A DNA stretch of 64,000 nt from Lumbricus terrestris (taxonomy: Eukaryota; Annelida; Clitellata; Crassiclitellata; Lumbricidae). The notes under the pieces are model-generated. The model saw nothing but the letters and a program-made list of their open reading frames with translations. It did no database searches and was not told the origin of the DNA. Position 1 is the first letter of the stretch. The number at the start of each line of letters is the position of its first letter. The translations under genes were made by a program, and so were the position numbers. The stretch is from assembly GCA_949752735.1 (NCBI GenBank), contig OX457039.1, forward strand, positions 25,479,710-25,543,709. Direction: 5' to 3'. Positions 44,287 through 51,449 of the stretch are shown piece after piece.

Positions 44287-45579
44287 TTAGTACGCAATGC
44301 TCATTTTCCCACCATCCGACTGAAACCTTAGTAACTTGTCACAAATCGTCACTGCATAAGCTTGCGTTCGAGCCGGCACCACATCATTAAAAGTAGCTTT
44401 GATCACGATATCGACTACTGATAGCTTCATACGCTCTGATTGCTTGCTCACATCAAACACCATAATTGGGAACAGATCTTTGAAGTCTGCTGGAGTGATA
44501 TTACTTTGCGTTATCAGTTCACTCATTCCATAGAATTTTTCACTAAACGTGGCCGCTTCTCGGTACGCCCGCGAGAACTGTTGATTCGGGAATGAAAGGT
44601 TATAGTCGACGGCTGGGTATCGTTCCTGGTTCATCATCACGTACATGCTCTTCAGATTACAATGATCGAAAACGGAAGGATTCATAGTTTGATTGCCGTC
44701 ACGATCCGTTTGAAAACCTATAATTACGTACCTAGGTTTCTCAGGTGATGACTTGACGCTAAGTCTCCAGCTAAAAGTAGACGCGCGGTCAACGGTTATA
44801 GTATCGCATTGGCGTGCTCTGTACCCAACTGGCAGCGAAGCCTTCGATTCGATCGTTTTCATCAGTTCGAGCCTCTCCATATCAGCCGGCCCAACATGAG
44901 GCATAAACCATGAGATTTTGTTTAGCATGACTTTCCCAGCAGCCGCAGCAGCGTCTCGAAAAATTGCGTCGTCGTCAGCTTTACGAACAAGAGTTAACGT
45001 TTGTTTAAAACCATAAACAACCTTGTTGTAATCGTAACAAAATCCAAAAATATGCCTCAATGGAACGATAAAACTAAACGTGCCTTTGACACCCGGTTTT
45101 TGAATTAGATACGACTGTCGAACACCGAAACCTATATTATTAGCGATAGAGGCTGTAGCGCCACTGTCCTTGTACCACAGCTGATTCAAACCTTGAGCTA
45201 GTTGAAAATCATTTGGGTATTTGAGTAAACCGAGCATCGTAGTTGCTTGACCCGGGTGAAATAATGATTCAATTTCTTGGTTCGATAAGGAATACGAAAT
45301 TTGGCTGAAGAGATGCATGAGTCCATTGTTCGTAAGAGCTACAGCATCAGCATCAGCGTATGCGGGGGCGTTGTTGTCCGTCGTCATCAATCTACCCTCG
45401 AATAATATATAAGATTCCGCTGGATGGTTGAAATTATCTTGAAGTTCGATGTTTATTCTAATATCTCCAGCGGTGTTTAGATTCGCTCCCGAAATCGGTT
45501 CATACTCATGCCATTCATAACGCTCGATACCCTCATCAATCAGAGGTTGTTCGGTAAAGTTTAGAATATCAGACTGCAT
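44287..45579 (-). CDS. Major capsid protein (double jelly-roll type)
   Basis: A 430-residue protein at the position and of the size of Polinton major capsid proteins. Segments such as LQDNFNHPAESYILFEGRL, SYLIQKPGVKGTFSFIVPLR and NQERYPAVDYNLSFPNQQFS are characteristic of this family. Krupovic and colleagues assigned such proteins to the double jelly-roll fold that forms pseudo-hexagonal capsomers. The frame is intact, with an ACAATAAAATG start. It heads the minus-strand morphogenesis block. Confidence 0.88.
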   Translation of the reverse strand: MQSDILNFTEQPLIDEGIERYEWHEYEPISGANLNTAGDIRINIELQDNFNHPAESYILFEGRLMTTDNNAPAYADADAVALTNNGLMHLFSQISYSLSNQEIESLFHPGQATTMLGLLKYPNDFQLAQGLNQLWYKDSGATASIANNIGFGVRQSYLIQKPGVKGTFSFIVPLRHIFGFCYDYNKVVYGFKQTLTLVRKADDDAIFRDAAAAAGKVMLNKISWFMPHVGPADMERLELMKTIESKASLPVGYRARQCDTITVDRASTFSWRLSVKSSPEKPRYVIIGFQTDRDGNQTMNPSVFDHCNLKSMYVMMNQERYPAVDYNLSFPNQQFSRAYREAATFSEKFYGMSELITQSNITPADFKDLFPIMVFDVSKQSERMKLSVVDIVIKATFNDVVPARTQAYAVTICDKLLRFQSDGGKMSIAY

Positions 45580-45603
45580 TTTATTGTACGATATTTTTTT
45601 TTT

Positions 45604-46026
45604 TTACGCAACCTTCATTCCCGCGCCGTTTTGCGAACGCACTAAATCTTGGATCGACATCAAGCCATTCCCCATCATCAGATTATTGATGTTAGTGTTT
45701 GCCACATTCGTCCCGGTGCTACTTAGTTGAGCTAAAGTGTCTTTATTTTTTTGCGTAAGTGGAGTTTTTGGAGCAGTAAACATTTTAACCGCAGCTTTCT
45801 CTACAAATCTTTTTCCAGCGTCGGTTGCGGCTGTTTTCCCAACATCGATAGCCTTTTTCCCAATTTCTGTCGCCACGTCTTTACTAGCACTAAGAGCTCT
45901 CGTTGCTAACTGATTGACGGCGTTCGATCTAACTAGTCTTTTGAAAAATCCTGAAATAGTATCAAATATTCCAGATCCACCGAAAACGTATTGCTTCCTG
46001 TAACTCATTCTATTCACGATCGGCAT
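45604..46026 (-). CDS. Small virion-like protein with amphipathic N-terminus
   Basis: A 140-residue protein starting with a basic stretch (NRMSYRKQYVFGGSG) followed by IFDTISGFFKRLVR, an amphipathic helix. An Ala/Lys-rich middle (KKAIDVGKTAATDAGKRFVE) comes next, ending SQNGAGMKVA. Position next to the capsid gene, size, and the helix suggest an internal minor virion protein comparable with membrane-active adenovirus protein VI. This is an inference from layout; I see no diagnostic motif. Conserved relatives are common in Polintons. Confidence 0.6.
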   Translation of the reverse strand: MPIVNRMSYRKQYVFGGSGIFDTISGFFKRLVRSNAVNQLATRALSASKDVATEIGKKAIDVGKTAATDAGKRFVEKAAVKMFTAPKTPLTQKNKDTLAQLSSTGTNVANTNINNLMMGNGLMSIQDLVRSQNGAGMKVA

Positions 46027-46028
46027 TT

Positions 46029-46931
46029 TTATAATGTCAACATTATATTTTTATAAGCATCCTTGCTCAACTCCCCTTGTCTCAGTAACGCATCACACAT
46101 CGCTACGATCTCGTTTCTTACCCCGGTATTGCCTGCCTTGAAGCTATGAATTCTTAACTCCAGCTGTTCCACCAATACATTAGGGTCTTCGGAGATGACG
46201 ATTACGCCGACGCCTTTACCTACCGTACTACGTGGTCTCTTTTCCCATATAGGTTTGATAATGGTATTGTATTTGGCGCCCACAGACGCCCTAGGTTTGT
46301 TAGGATTTTTCGGCTGTGCTATAGCATTCGTCGTGGTGAGAATCTCGGCGTAATCACCTATATCATTAACATCGTATATCGCGTCGTCCGGCTGTTTCAT
46401 CGTTAACAACTCCCAAAGACCGGGTGTTCCTCTGTAAGTCTTATTTCCAACCGTCACATCGTCTCCTTGAATCGAAATCGGAGTGTCGCCGATATAGAAT
46501 TGTCCATCTTTGGATTTTATTCCGAACGTTGTGTCGGCGGTTTTTTTGTCAGAGGCGTATTGATGAAGGTACTTGGTGGCTACATCTCCTAATTCCAAAG
46601 TTCTAATGTCCTCAGTCGGGTCGTTGCTATACGCTTCTATCGAAGGATACTGGGGAAATTTAATTCCATGTAACGAAGCGGGAAGTGCTTGTAGCGCGTT
46701 TGAAGTAGCTACCGAATTTTGATTGATAGCGGACAATAAGACATTTTGCTCTTTGGAAATTGCGGATTGTGAATCGACGATAGGTTTGAAGAACTTGGTT
46801 AAATCTTGTTGTAGCCCTGAATCACCCATTCTCTCTGATAAATTTTTTTGTCGAATATTCTGCTTTGTTTTCTGATATTCTGCAACGAAATCGTCTCTTT
46901 TCGCTGGGTCGGTTATTTTATAAAACGACAT
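46029..46931 (-). CDS. Conserved Polinton protein with KITD N-terminal module
   Basis: A 300-residue protein beginning MSFYKITDPAKRDDFVAEYQ, then NIRQKNLSERMGDSG and a KFFKPIVDSQSA segment. The C-terminal half contains GTPGLWELLTM, YAEILTTTNAI and a Gly-rich KGVGVIV stretch, ending in a helical region. I recognise it as a recurrent, uncharacterised Polinton/adintovirus-type gene, possibly a structural or scaffold protein. The N-terminal module is repeated in the neighbouring gene at 47024-47392. Stop and start of adjacent genes are 2 bp apart, so the block is very compact. Confidence 0.65.
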   Translation of the reverse strand: MSFYKITDPAKRDDFVAEYQKTKQNIRQKNLSERMGDSGLQQDLTKFFKPIVDSQSAISKEQNVLLSAINQNSVATSNALQALPASLHGIKFPQYPSIEAYSNDPTEDIRTLELGDVATKYLHQYASDKKTADTTFGIKSKDGQFYIGDTPISIQGDDVTVGNKTYRGTPGLWELLTMKQPDDAIYDVNDIGDYAEILTTTNAIAQPKNPNKPRASVGAKYNTIIKPIWEKRPRSTVGKGVGVIVISEDPNVLVEQLELRIHSFKAGNTGVRNEIVAMCDALLRQGELSKDAYKNIMLTL

Positions 46932-46947
46932 TTTAAAATAAGGAATA

Positions 46948-47042
46948 TAATGTTTTCAGACTTGTTTTTCAACATGTTTAAAAACATATGTTAGACGTAT
47001 TTTCCAGACGTAACGACATACGTCTACATGTTTTCACGTATG
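46948..47042. repeat. Intergenic repeat copy 1 with AGACGTA palindrome
   Basis: About 95 bp that recur at 47414-47511 and partly at 47520-47572. Each copy has an imperfect palindrome AGACGTAACGACATACGTCT (here 47006-47025) and a downstream TTTTCACGTATG. The stop codon of the 122-residue gene falls inside this palindrome. Confidence 0.9.
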
Positions 47043-47392
47043 TCTTTTTGATAGCTTTGTTTCCAAAACCATCTCGTACATCGCATGTTTCTTTCTACCC
47101 TTTCCATCTCGGATTTAATATCAAACCTAATGTCTTCTATCTCGCTCTCCGTCAACGAATATTTCTCATCTGAAATGTTATCGTCCATGAGAGTTTTTGA
47201 AATATGGTCGTAGATCGTGTTGATTGTCACGTCAGTTAGCTTTTCGATCTTTTTGTTCTCCTTCGTCTCCGAATCAAGCTTTTCACTGATATAGTCGTCG
47301 ATTATACTTTGTGGCCCCGAGCCTAATCTCTCTGAAAAGTTTTCACGAATATTCTTTATTTTCGCGGAGTCGGTGATTTTTACAAACGACAT
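47024..47392 (-). CDS. Chimeric small protein joining two neighbouring gene families
   Basis: A 122-residue protein starting at the ATG with the element's AATTAAAATG context (an upstream in-frame ATG at 47503 falls within repeat DNA). The first 25 residues (MSFVKITDSAK, then IRENFSERLG) match the start of the protein at 46029-46931. Residues about 57-80 (INTIYDHISKTLMDDNIS) match residues about 141-157 of the protein at 47551-48249. Both ends (DIRENM and NIRENM) are alike because a repeat overlaps the 3' ends. It appears to be a recombinant of its two neighbours. Function unknown. Confidence 0.7.
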   Translation of the reverse strand: MSFVKITDSAKIKNIRENFSERLGSGPQSIIDDYISEKLDSETKENKKIEKLTDVTINTIYDHISKTLMDDNISDEKYSLTESEIEDIRFDIKSEMERVERNMRCTRWFWKQSYQKDIRENM

Positions 47393-47413
47393 TTTAATTA
47401 AGTAAAAAAAAAA

Positions 47414-47572
47414 TAATGTTTTCAGACGTGTTTTTTGACGTGTGAAAAAAACATAAGTTGGACGTATTTCCAGACGTAACGACATACGTCTACATGTTTT
47501 CACGTATGTTCGTGTATGTTAAACGTATTTCCAGACGTAACGACATACGTCTACATGTTTTCACGTATGTTC
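47414..47572. repeat. Intergenic repeat copies 2 and 3 with AGACGTA palindromes
   Basis: One complete and one partial copy in tandem, with palindromes at 47472-47491 and 47533-47552. The stop codon of the 232-residue gene (47551-47553) touches the last palindrome. The repeats may act as 3'-end or promoter signals for the minus-strand block. Confidence 0.9.
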
Positions 47573-48249
47573 GCGTTAGTCGTTTTTTTGATAGATTCGT
47601 TATTTTTCTCAAACATGGATTGCAAGCGCTGCCTGACTTCTTCTCTTCCACGATCGATGAGTGATTGTTTCGTCACCTCATCCATCGCGTCTATCGCAAC
47701 TTTAATATTACTCCTAATTTCTTCTTTCATGCCGTTGAATTTTCCAATCTCGCTTAGAATCAACGAATATTCCTCATTCGAAATGTTATCATCCATGAGA
47801 GCTTTTGAAATATGGTCGCTGATCGTGTTGAGTTTCGCGTCGGCTAGCGTTTTGATCTTTTCATGCTTCTCAGCCTTCAACGCCAGCTTTTTACTGATGT
47901 AGATACCGATTATACTTAGCAGCCCCACGCCTAATGCCGCTCCTTCCAAAGCCATAGCGATGGGTGCTGCGATTATAGTAGATAATACTCCGATTCCTGA
48001 AACTCCGAGTCCCATCGTGAGCGCAGAGAGGACTCCACCTACTGCACCGATTACGCTTACACTTCTATGGTACTTTTTACTCAAAGCCGCTCTTTTGTCT
48101 CGTACTTGCTCGATTTCCTTCTTAATTTCGCCGATCTTTTGAAGACGATACGTTTGCGCCGACCCTGTGACGATATGTATTTCTCCTTCCGGTGCTGATG
48201 GAAGCTTCGGATAGAGTGATTGTGTTGTTTTGATGCCGTCGTATTCCAT
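47551..48249 (-). CDS. Membrane protein of the Polinton morphogenesis block
   Basis: A 232-residue protein. Residues 40-62 are a charged helix. Residues about 63-118 are strongly hydrophobic and Gly/Ala-rich (VIGAVGGVLSALTMGLG, then GIGVLSTIIAAPIAMA and LGVGLLSIIGIYI), enough for two or three membrane segments. A long Lys/Glu-rich helical tail follows, with LNTISDHISKALMDDNIS and EEIRSNIKVAIDAMDEVTKQ. I recognise it as a conserved uncharacterised Polinton protein. A role in membrane interaction during entry or assembly is an inference. Its tail segment was reused in the adjacent chimeric gene. Confidence 0.65.
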   Translation of the reverse strand: MEYDGIKTTQSLYPKLPSAPEGEIHIVTGSAQTYRLQKIGEIKKEIEQVRDKRAALSKKYHRSVSVIGAVGGVLSALTMGLGVSGIGVLSTIIAAPIAMALEGAALGVGLLSIIGIYISKKLALKAEKHEKIKTLADAKLNTISDHISKALMDDNISNEEYSLILSEIGKFNGMKEEIRSNIKVAIDAMDEVTKQSLIDRGREEVRQRLQSMFEKNNESIKKTTNANIRENM

Positions 48250-48274
48250 TCGTTTTATTTACGCGATATATTTT

Positions 48275-48673
48275 TTATAACAGATAATTTACACGACATA
48301 GCGAATCTCCCGCGTTAATGGTTACCACTGAATCGGAGTTGTTTTGAATAGTGACTATGATATCATCAACCACATCATCCGAAACCACTTCGTTTTGTAG
48401 ACTGCATCTTTGTTCTTTGATACTCTGTTTGAGGGAAATGAGACAAAGTCCTGCACTCATTTCTACCCCGAGTCCAAGAGTTAGCGTAGTTGTCGTCTTT
48501 GGTTGTATCGTTATAACATTTTGCGCAAAAATCTCCCATCTTACGCCTTCTAGTAGCCTAATTGGATTGTGGGTAACGCCCCTCGTAACCTTCCAATGGA
48601 CTTGCATGGGTTGCATTCTAACCTCGACCTTCCTAGGTGGTTTAGTTCCAAATTTGTGTATTGGTCTCGACAT
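48275..48673 (-). CDS. Small beta-rich protein, dUTPase-like fold possible
   Basis: A 132-residue protein with alternating hydrophobic strands (VITIQPKTTTTLTLGLGVEM, then IIVTIQNNSDSVVTINAGDS and LCRVNYLL). The pattern of 'V.I..GD.L.....' near the C-terminus recalls the trimeric dUTPase barrel, but the canonical dUTPase active-site motifs are not visible. A structural barrel protein is therefore more likely than an active enzyme. Tight spacing (15 bp to the next gene) and the TTATAAAATG start place it in the virion block. Confidence 0.5.
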   Translation of the reverse strand: MSRPIHKFGTKPPRKVEVRMQPMQVHWKVTRGVTHNPIRLLEGVRWEIFAQNVITIQPKTTTTLTLGLGVEMSAGLCLISLKQSIKEQRCSLQNEVVSDDVVDDIIVTIQNNSDSVVTINAGDSLCRVNYLL

Positions 48674-48688
48674 TTTATAAACACTAAA

Positions 48689-49273
48689 TTATAATATCAT
48701 GCCGAGAAATGGAATGTTTTGAAACGGAGAATTAGGGCCTAGCAAAAGTCCTTCACCGTGCACGTACCCCGACCCTGTTTTCATGTACAGCCCGTTTGCC
48801 GTTATTGAGCCGCCTTTTGGCCATGGGGATAAGTACAAACCAGACCCGGCTGATCTTATCTTACACCTCATATCGTCTTTCGCCACGTACATTACACCTG
48901 ATCCGCTCATTTTATCCACAATCTTCGACGTAGCCGCGGAACCTAAGCCACTCATAGCCCCCATCGCTAAACTAGGTATAAGGGTTTTCGCTATCGTTGC
49001 TAGAAACGGAAGAATGGCGCCTATAAATCCTCCTTTGACGCTCTTATTGTACTCCAATTGCGTTTTACTCATTTTGATGACTACGCCTGTTCCTTTTTGG
49101 TACGCCTTTGTCATTTTATTGATTTGCCCCTGCGTGAAAGCGAACATATCATCGCCTTTAAAATCATCGTGCGCTAGTTTGATACTCACACCAGTTCCCG
49201 CTTGAAGAGATTTTTGAATTTTGTCTCGTTGTCCTTCTGAAATATTGACTTTATAGCCTATGTAGCGACTCAT
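48689..49273 (-). CDS. Small virion-like protein with hydrophobic glycine-rich core
   Basis: A 194-residue protein. The first 75 residues contain two repeats of a 'G-Q-x-x-K/x-I-x-K-x-x-x-x-G-T-G-V-x-I-K' pattern (QRDKIQKSLQAGTGVSIKL and QINKMTKAYQKGTGVVIKM). A hydrophobic helix follows (GGFIGAILPFLATIAKTLIP), then a Gly/Ser-rich tail ending PFQNIPFLGMIL. Adintovirus and Polinton genomes commonly carry such a gene near the penton, often compared with adenovirus minor core or membrane-active proteins. The assignment is tentative. Confidence 0.6.
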   Translation of the reverse strand: MSRYIGYKVNISEGQRDKIQKSLQAGTGVSIKLAHDDFKGDDMFAFTQGQINKMTKAYQKGTGVVIKMSKTQLEYNKSVKGGFIGAILPFLATIAKTLIPSLAMGAMSGLGSAATSKIVDKMSGSGVMYVAKDDMRCKIRSAGSGLYLSPWPKGGSITANGLYMKTGSGYVHGEGLLLGPNSPFQNIPFLGMIL

Positions 49274-49294
49274 TTTAGTTTACAAAAAAAACTT

Positions 49295-50089
49295 TCAAAC
49301 TTCTCTGATGTGAAAACGAATCACTAAGTCTTCTCCTCTAAGATTTACCTGTTTCCCATTTTGATCCGTAAGCGTCGTTATCATCGTTGAAATCGAAGAT
49401 AGCGTAATGGGGATATATATTAAATTTTGCGGCACTTGGATAATCTTGTAACCCGGCCCTACGTTTGGGAAAAAAGAATATATTACGTTTACCTTCGTTC
49501 CGTTAGAGTACGAAGACGCGATAATGTCGTTGGTCACTAGTAAATTGCTGATACTCATTATATTTACCAATTTCTCCGATTCGTTATATCCCCCAAGATA
49601 GATAAATCTTGAAAAACCTAGAACCTTTCCAATCGAATTCTTAGGTGTAAAATCAACCGCATAGTCCGCTGCTATATCTAACACAGACTTCTGCGTATTG
49701 GCGTTTGGTTCTATTGAGACACAGTATTCTGAATTTTCCCTGTCGTAATGCCCATTCTCCTTCATGATTCTCTGTATGTGGTCGTTGATATCTGTTATTT
49801 CATAGCATCCCTCCGGTACTTCTATGTTAAACCAAGGGTTCACACCAGTCGGTGAATACCTAAAGTTGTTGTTTGTAGCGTCGATATTTGGAAAGGAATA
49901 GTACGTTTCGAGATCTACTAAGGCCATTTCGTATTTTTTATTTTTTTCTAGTTCAAGAGGTGGATTAAAAATAAATCTGATTCGTGTGCTATTTTCGCAT
50001 AGCAAAATGTAAAATGACGTTTTTGGTTCCGTGTTACGAGCCGTCTTTTCCGTATTATCAGCTATCTGTTTGAGAAGCGTTGTTTCCAT
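49295..50089 (-). CDS. Minor capsid (penton-like, single jelly-roll) protein
   Basis: A 264-residue protein with an N-terminal helix (LKQIADNTEKTARNTE). A predominantly beta domain follows, containing SFYILLCENSTRIRFIFNPP, YEMALVDLETYYSFPNI and IEVPEGCYEITDINDHIQRI. This matches the gene usually found beside the packaging ATPase in Polintons and interpreted as the penton, with a single jelly-roll fold. Size and position both agree. It would occupy the five-fold vertices of the capsid. Confidence 0.78.
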   Translation of the reverse strand: METTLLKQIADNTEKTARNTEPKTSFYILLCENSTRIRFIFNPPLELEKNKKYEMALVDLETYYSFPNIDATNNNFRYSPTGVNPWFNIEVPEGCYEITDINDHIQRIMKENGHYDRENSEYCVSIEPNANTQKSVLDIAADYAVDFTPKNSIGKVLGFSRFIYLGGYNESEKLVNIMSISNLLVTNDIIASSYSNGTKVNVIYSFFPNVGPGYKIIQVPQNLIYIPITLSSISTMITTLTDQNGKQVNLRGEDLVIRFHIREV

Positions 50090-50107
50090 TTTGATTATGC
50101 AATAATT

Positions 50108-50896
50108 TTACGACAATGGATCCTCGATTTCATAAAATAGGTCGAATCCGCAGCGGTATTTGCCATTGTACTTTTCGCTACTTAGATCGATGACGAGGAA
50201 TCCGTGCGGTTGTTCCCATACCGTTTTGCATAGTTTTCTAAATTCATCTTTCGACATGTCTGTACTTACATGGTCGTTGTAAATATGGTCGAGGTTTTTC
50301 GAGTCCTGCTTGAACAAGCAAATAAAGTTTGCATTCTCTCTGATCGTTTGCCGTGGCAGTTTGAAATAATTCTGAGCGAGGTAAAAACAGTCCACATTAC
50401 TATGCCTCCCCCGAATATAATAATCTTCGCACTTGTTTTGTTTTTCCAATTGTAAATCATCGAAAATCATCAGATTCTTCTTTCCGCTACTCATGGCACC
50501 CGGGTCCGGTACATCATCGGCTTTTTCAAAGAACTTGGCAATTATATCGGATTTAACTTTTGATCTTTTGGCCATTTCTTCCATAATGAGGGCTGGCGGT
50601 GCGTTTAGATAGACGATTTCGTCTCGCTGCTCGAATAACCCAACGATCGCTTCTTTCGGTAATTTTTCTTCGAAGGCCTTTTTGATAATGCGATATTCAG
50701 GTTGAAACAGAGATTTACCGAATACCTGGAGGTTATTATAGTCCAACCAGCCTGGCCTGAGTAATAGATTCAGAAGAAGCGTCGTTTTGCCACAGCCTGA
50801 CTTTCCGATTATGAGCCCCCGTATACTTTTGGGTAGCAAAGGATTATTAAATCTTTTCGATAGCGCAGATCCCCAACTCAAATCTTTGATTTCCAT
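50108..50896 (-). CDS. FtsK/HerA-type genome-packaging ATPase
   Basis: A 262-residue protein with Walker A GKSGCGKT (residues 31-38) and Walker B NLMIFDDLQ (D146, D147). These are followed by the region containing YIRGRHSNVDCFYLAQNYF, typical of A32-like packaging ATPases. It would translocate DNA into the capsid. The gene faces away from the zinc-ribbon/phospholipase-like gene across a 25-bp gap, so both must share a tiny divergent promoter. Confidence 0.93.
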   Translation of the reverse strand: MEIKDLSWGSALSKRFNNPLLPKSIRGLIIGKSGCGKTTLLLNLLLRPGWLDYNNLQVFGKSLFQPEYRIIKKAFEEKLPKEAIVGLFEQRDEIVYLNAPPALIMEEMAKRSKVKSDIIAKFFEKADDVPDPGAMSSGKKNLMIFDDLQLEKQNKCEDYYIRGRHSNVDCFYLAQNYFKLPRQTIRENANFICLFKQDSKNLDHIYNDHVSTDMSKDEFRKLCKTVWEQPHGFLVIDLSSEKYNGKYRCGFDLFYEIEDPLS

Positions 50897-50921
50897 TTTA
50901 TTTATGTATTAAAAAAGCGAG

Positions 50922-51449
50922 ATGTATTGCGTAAAGTGTAAAAAACAGACTGAAACGAGAGATGTACAAAACGTCGTGACGAATAACGGAAGATCTATGC
51001 TTCGAGGCGTTTGCGCTGTATGCGGGAAAACTAAAACTCAATTCGTAAAAGCTTCCGCCACTAAAGGAGGAGATCTGGTTAGTTCATTGAATGCAGCTAC
51101 TAGTAACATTAAGCTACCTTGGGCTAAGTTCCCCGGTGAGATGCATTTACCAGGGCATCAGTTTCTCGGTCCCGGTACTAGGCTAGATAAGAGGCTGAAT
51201 CCTGATGGAACACCTAAAGATTGGAGTAAACCTATTAATCGAGTAGATAACGCGGCGTATTACCATGATTTAGCTTACGATCAACACACCGATACAGCTT
51301 CTAGAAATATTGCGGATAGGGTGATGATTAATGATTTGAATAATATTTCTAATCCTAGCTTGCGAGAACGAGTGGAGAGGGCTATAGTTAAGCCTATATT
51401 ATCTACTAAGGCGAGTCTTGGGTTGGGTTTAAAAAAAGCTCTGAACTGA
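50922..51449 (+). CDS. Zinc-ribbon plus parvovirus-type phospholipase A2-like protein
   Basis: A 175-residue protein. The N-terminus is a zinc ribbon with C3, C6, C31 and C34. Residues about 72-135 carry GPG (83-85, calcium-loop-like) and the catalytic pair H115-D116 in NAAYYHDLAYD, the pattern of the phospholipase A2 domain of parvovirus capsid proteins. In parvoviruses that activity breaches endosomal membranes; the same role here is an inference. A canonical -1 slippery heptamer is found seven codons before the stop, and the integrase frame continues from it. Confidence 0.8.
   Translation: MYCVKCKKQTETRDVQNVVTNNGRSMLRGVCAVCGKTKTQFVKASATKGGDLVSSLNAATSNIKLPWAKFPGEMHLPGHQFLGPGTRLDKRLNPDGTPKDWSKPINRVDNAAYYHDLAYDQHTDTASRNIADRVMINDLNNISNPSLRERVERAIVKPILSTKASLGLGLKKALN

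Noticed and set aside
47393..47503. Upstream ATG extending the chimeric Polinton protein by 37 residues
   Set aside because: The extension reads through the palindromic intergenic repeat, while the downstream ATG has the conserved TAAAATG context and aligns with the paralogue's start.
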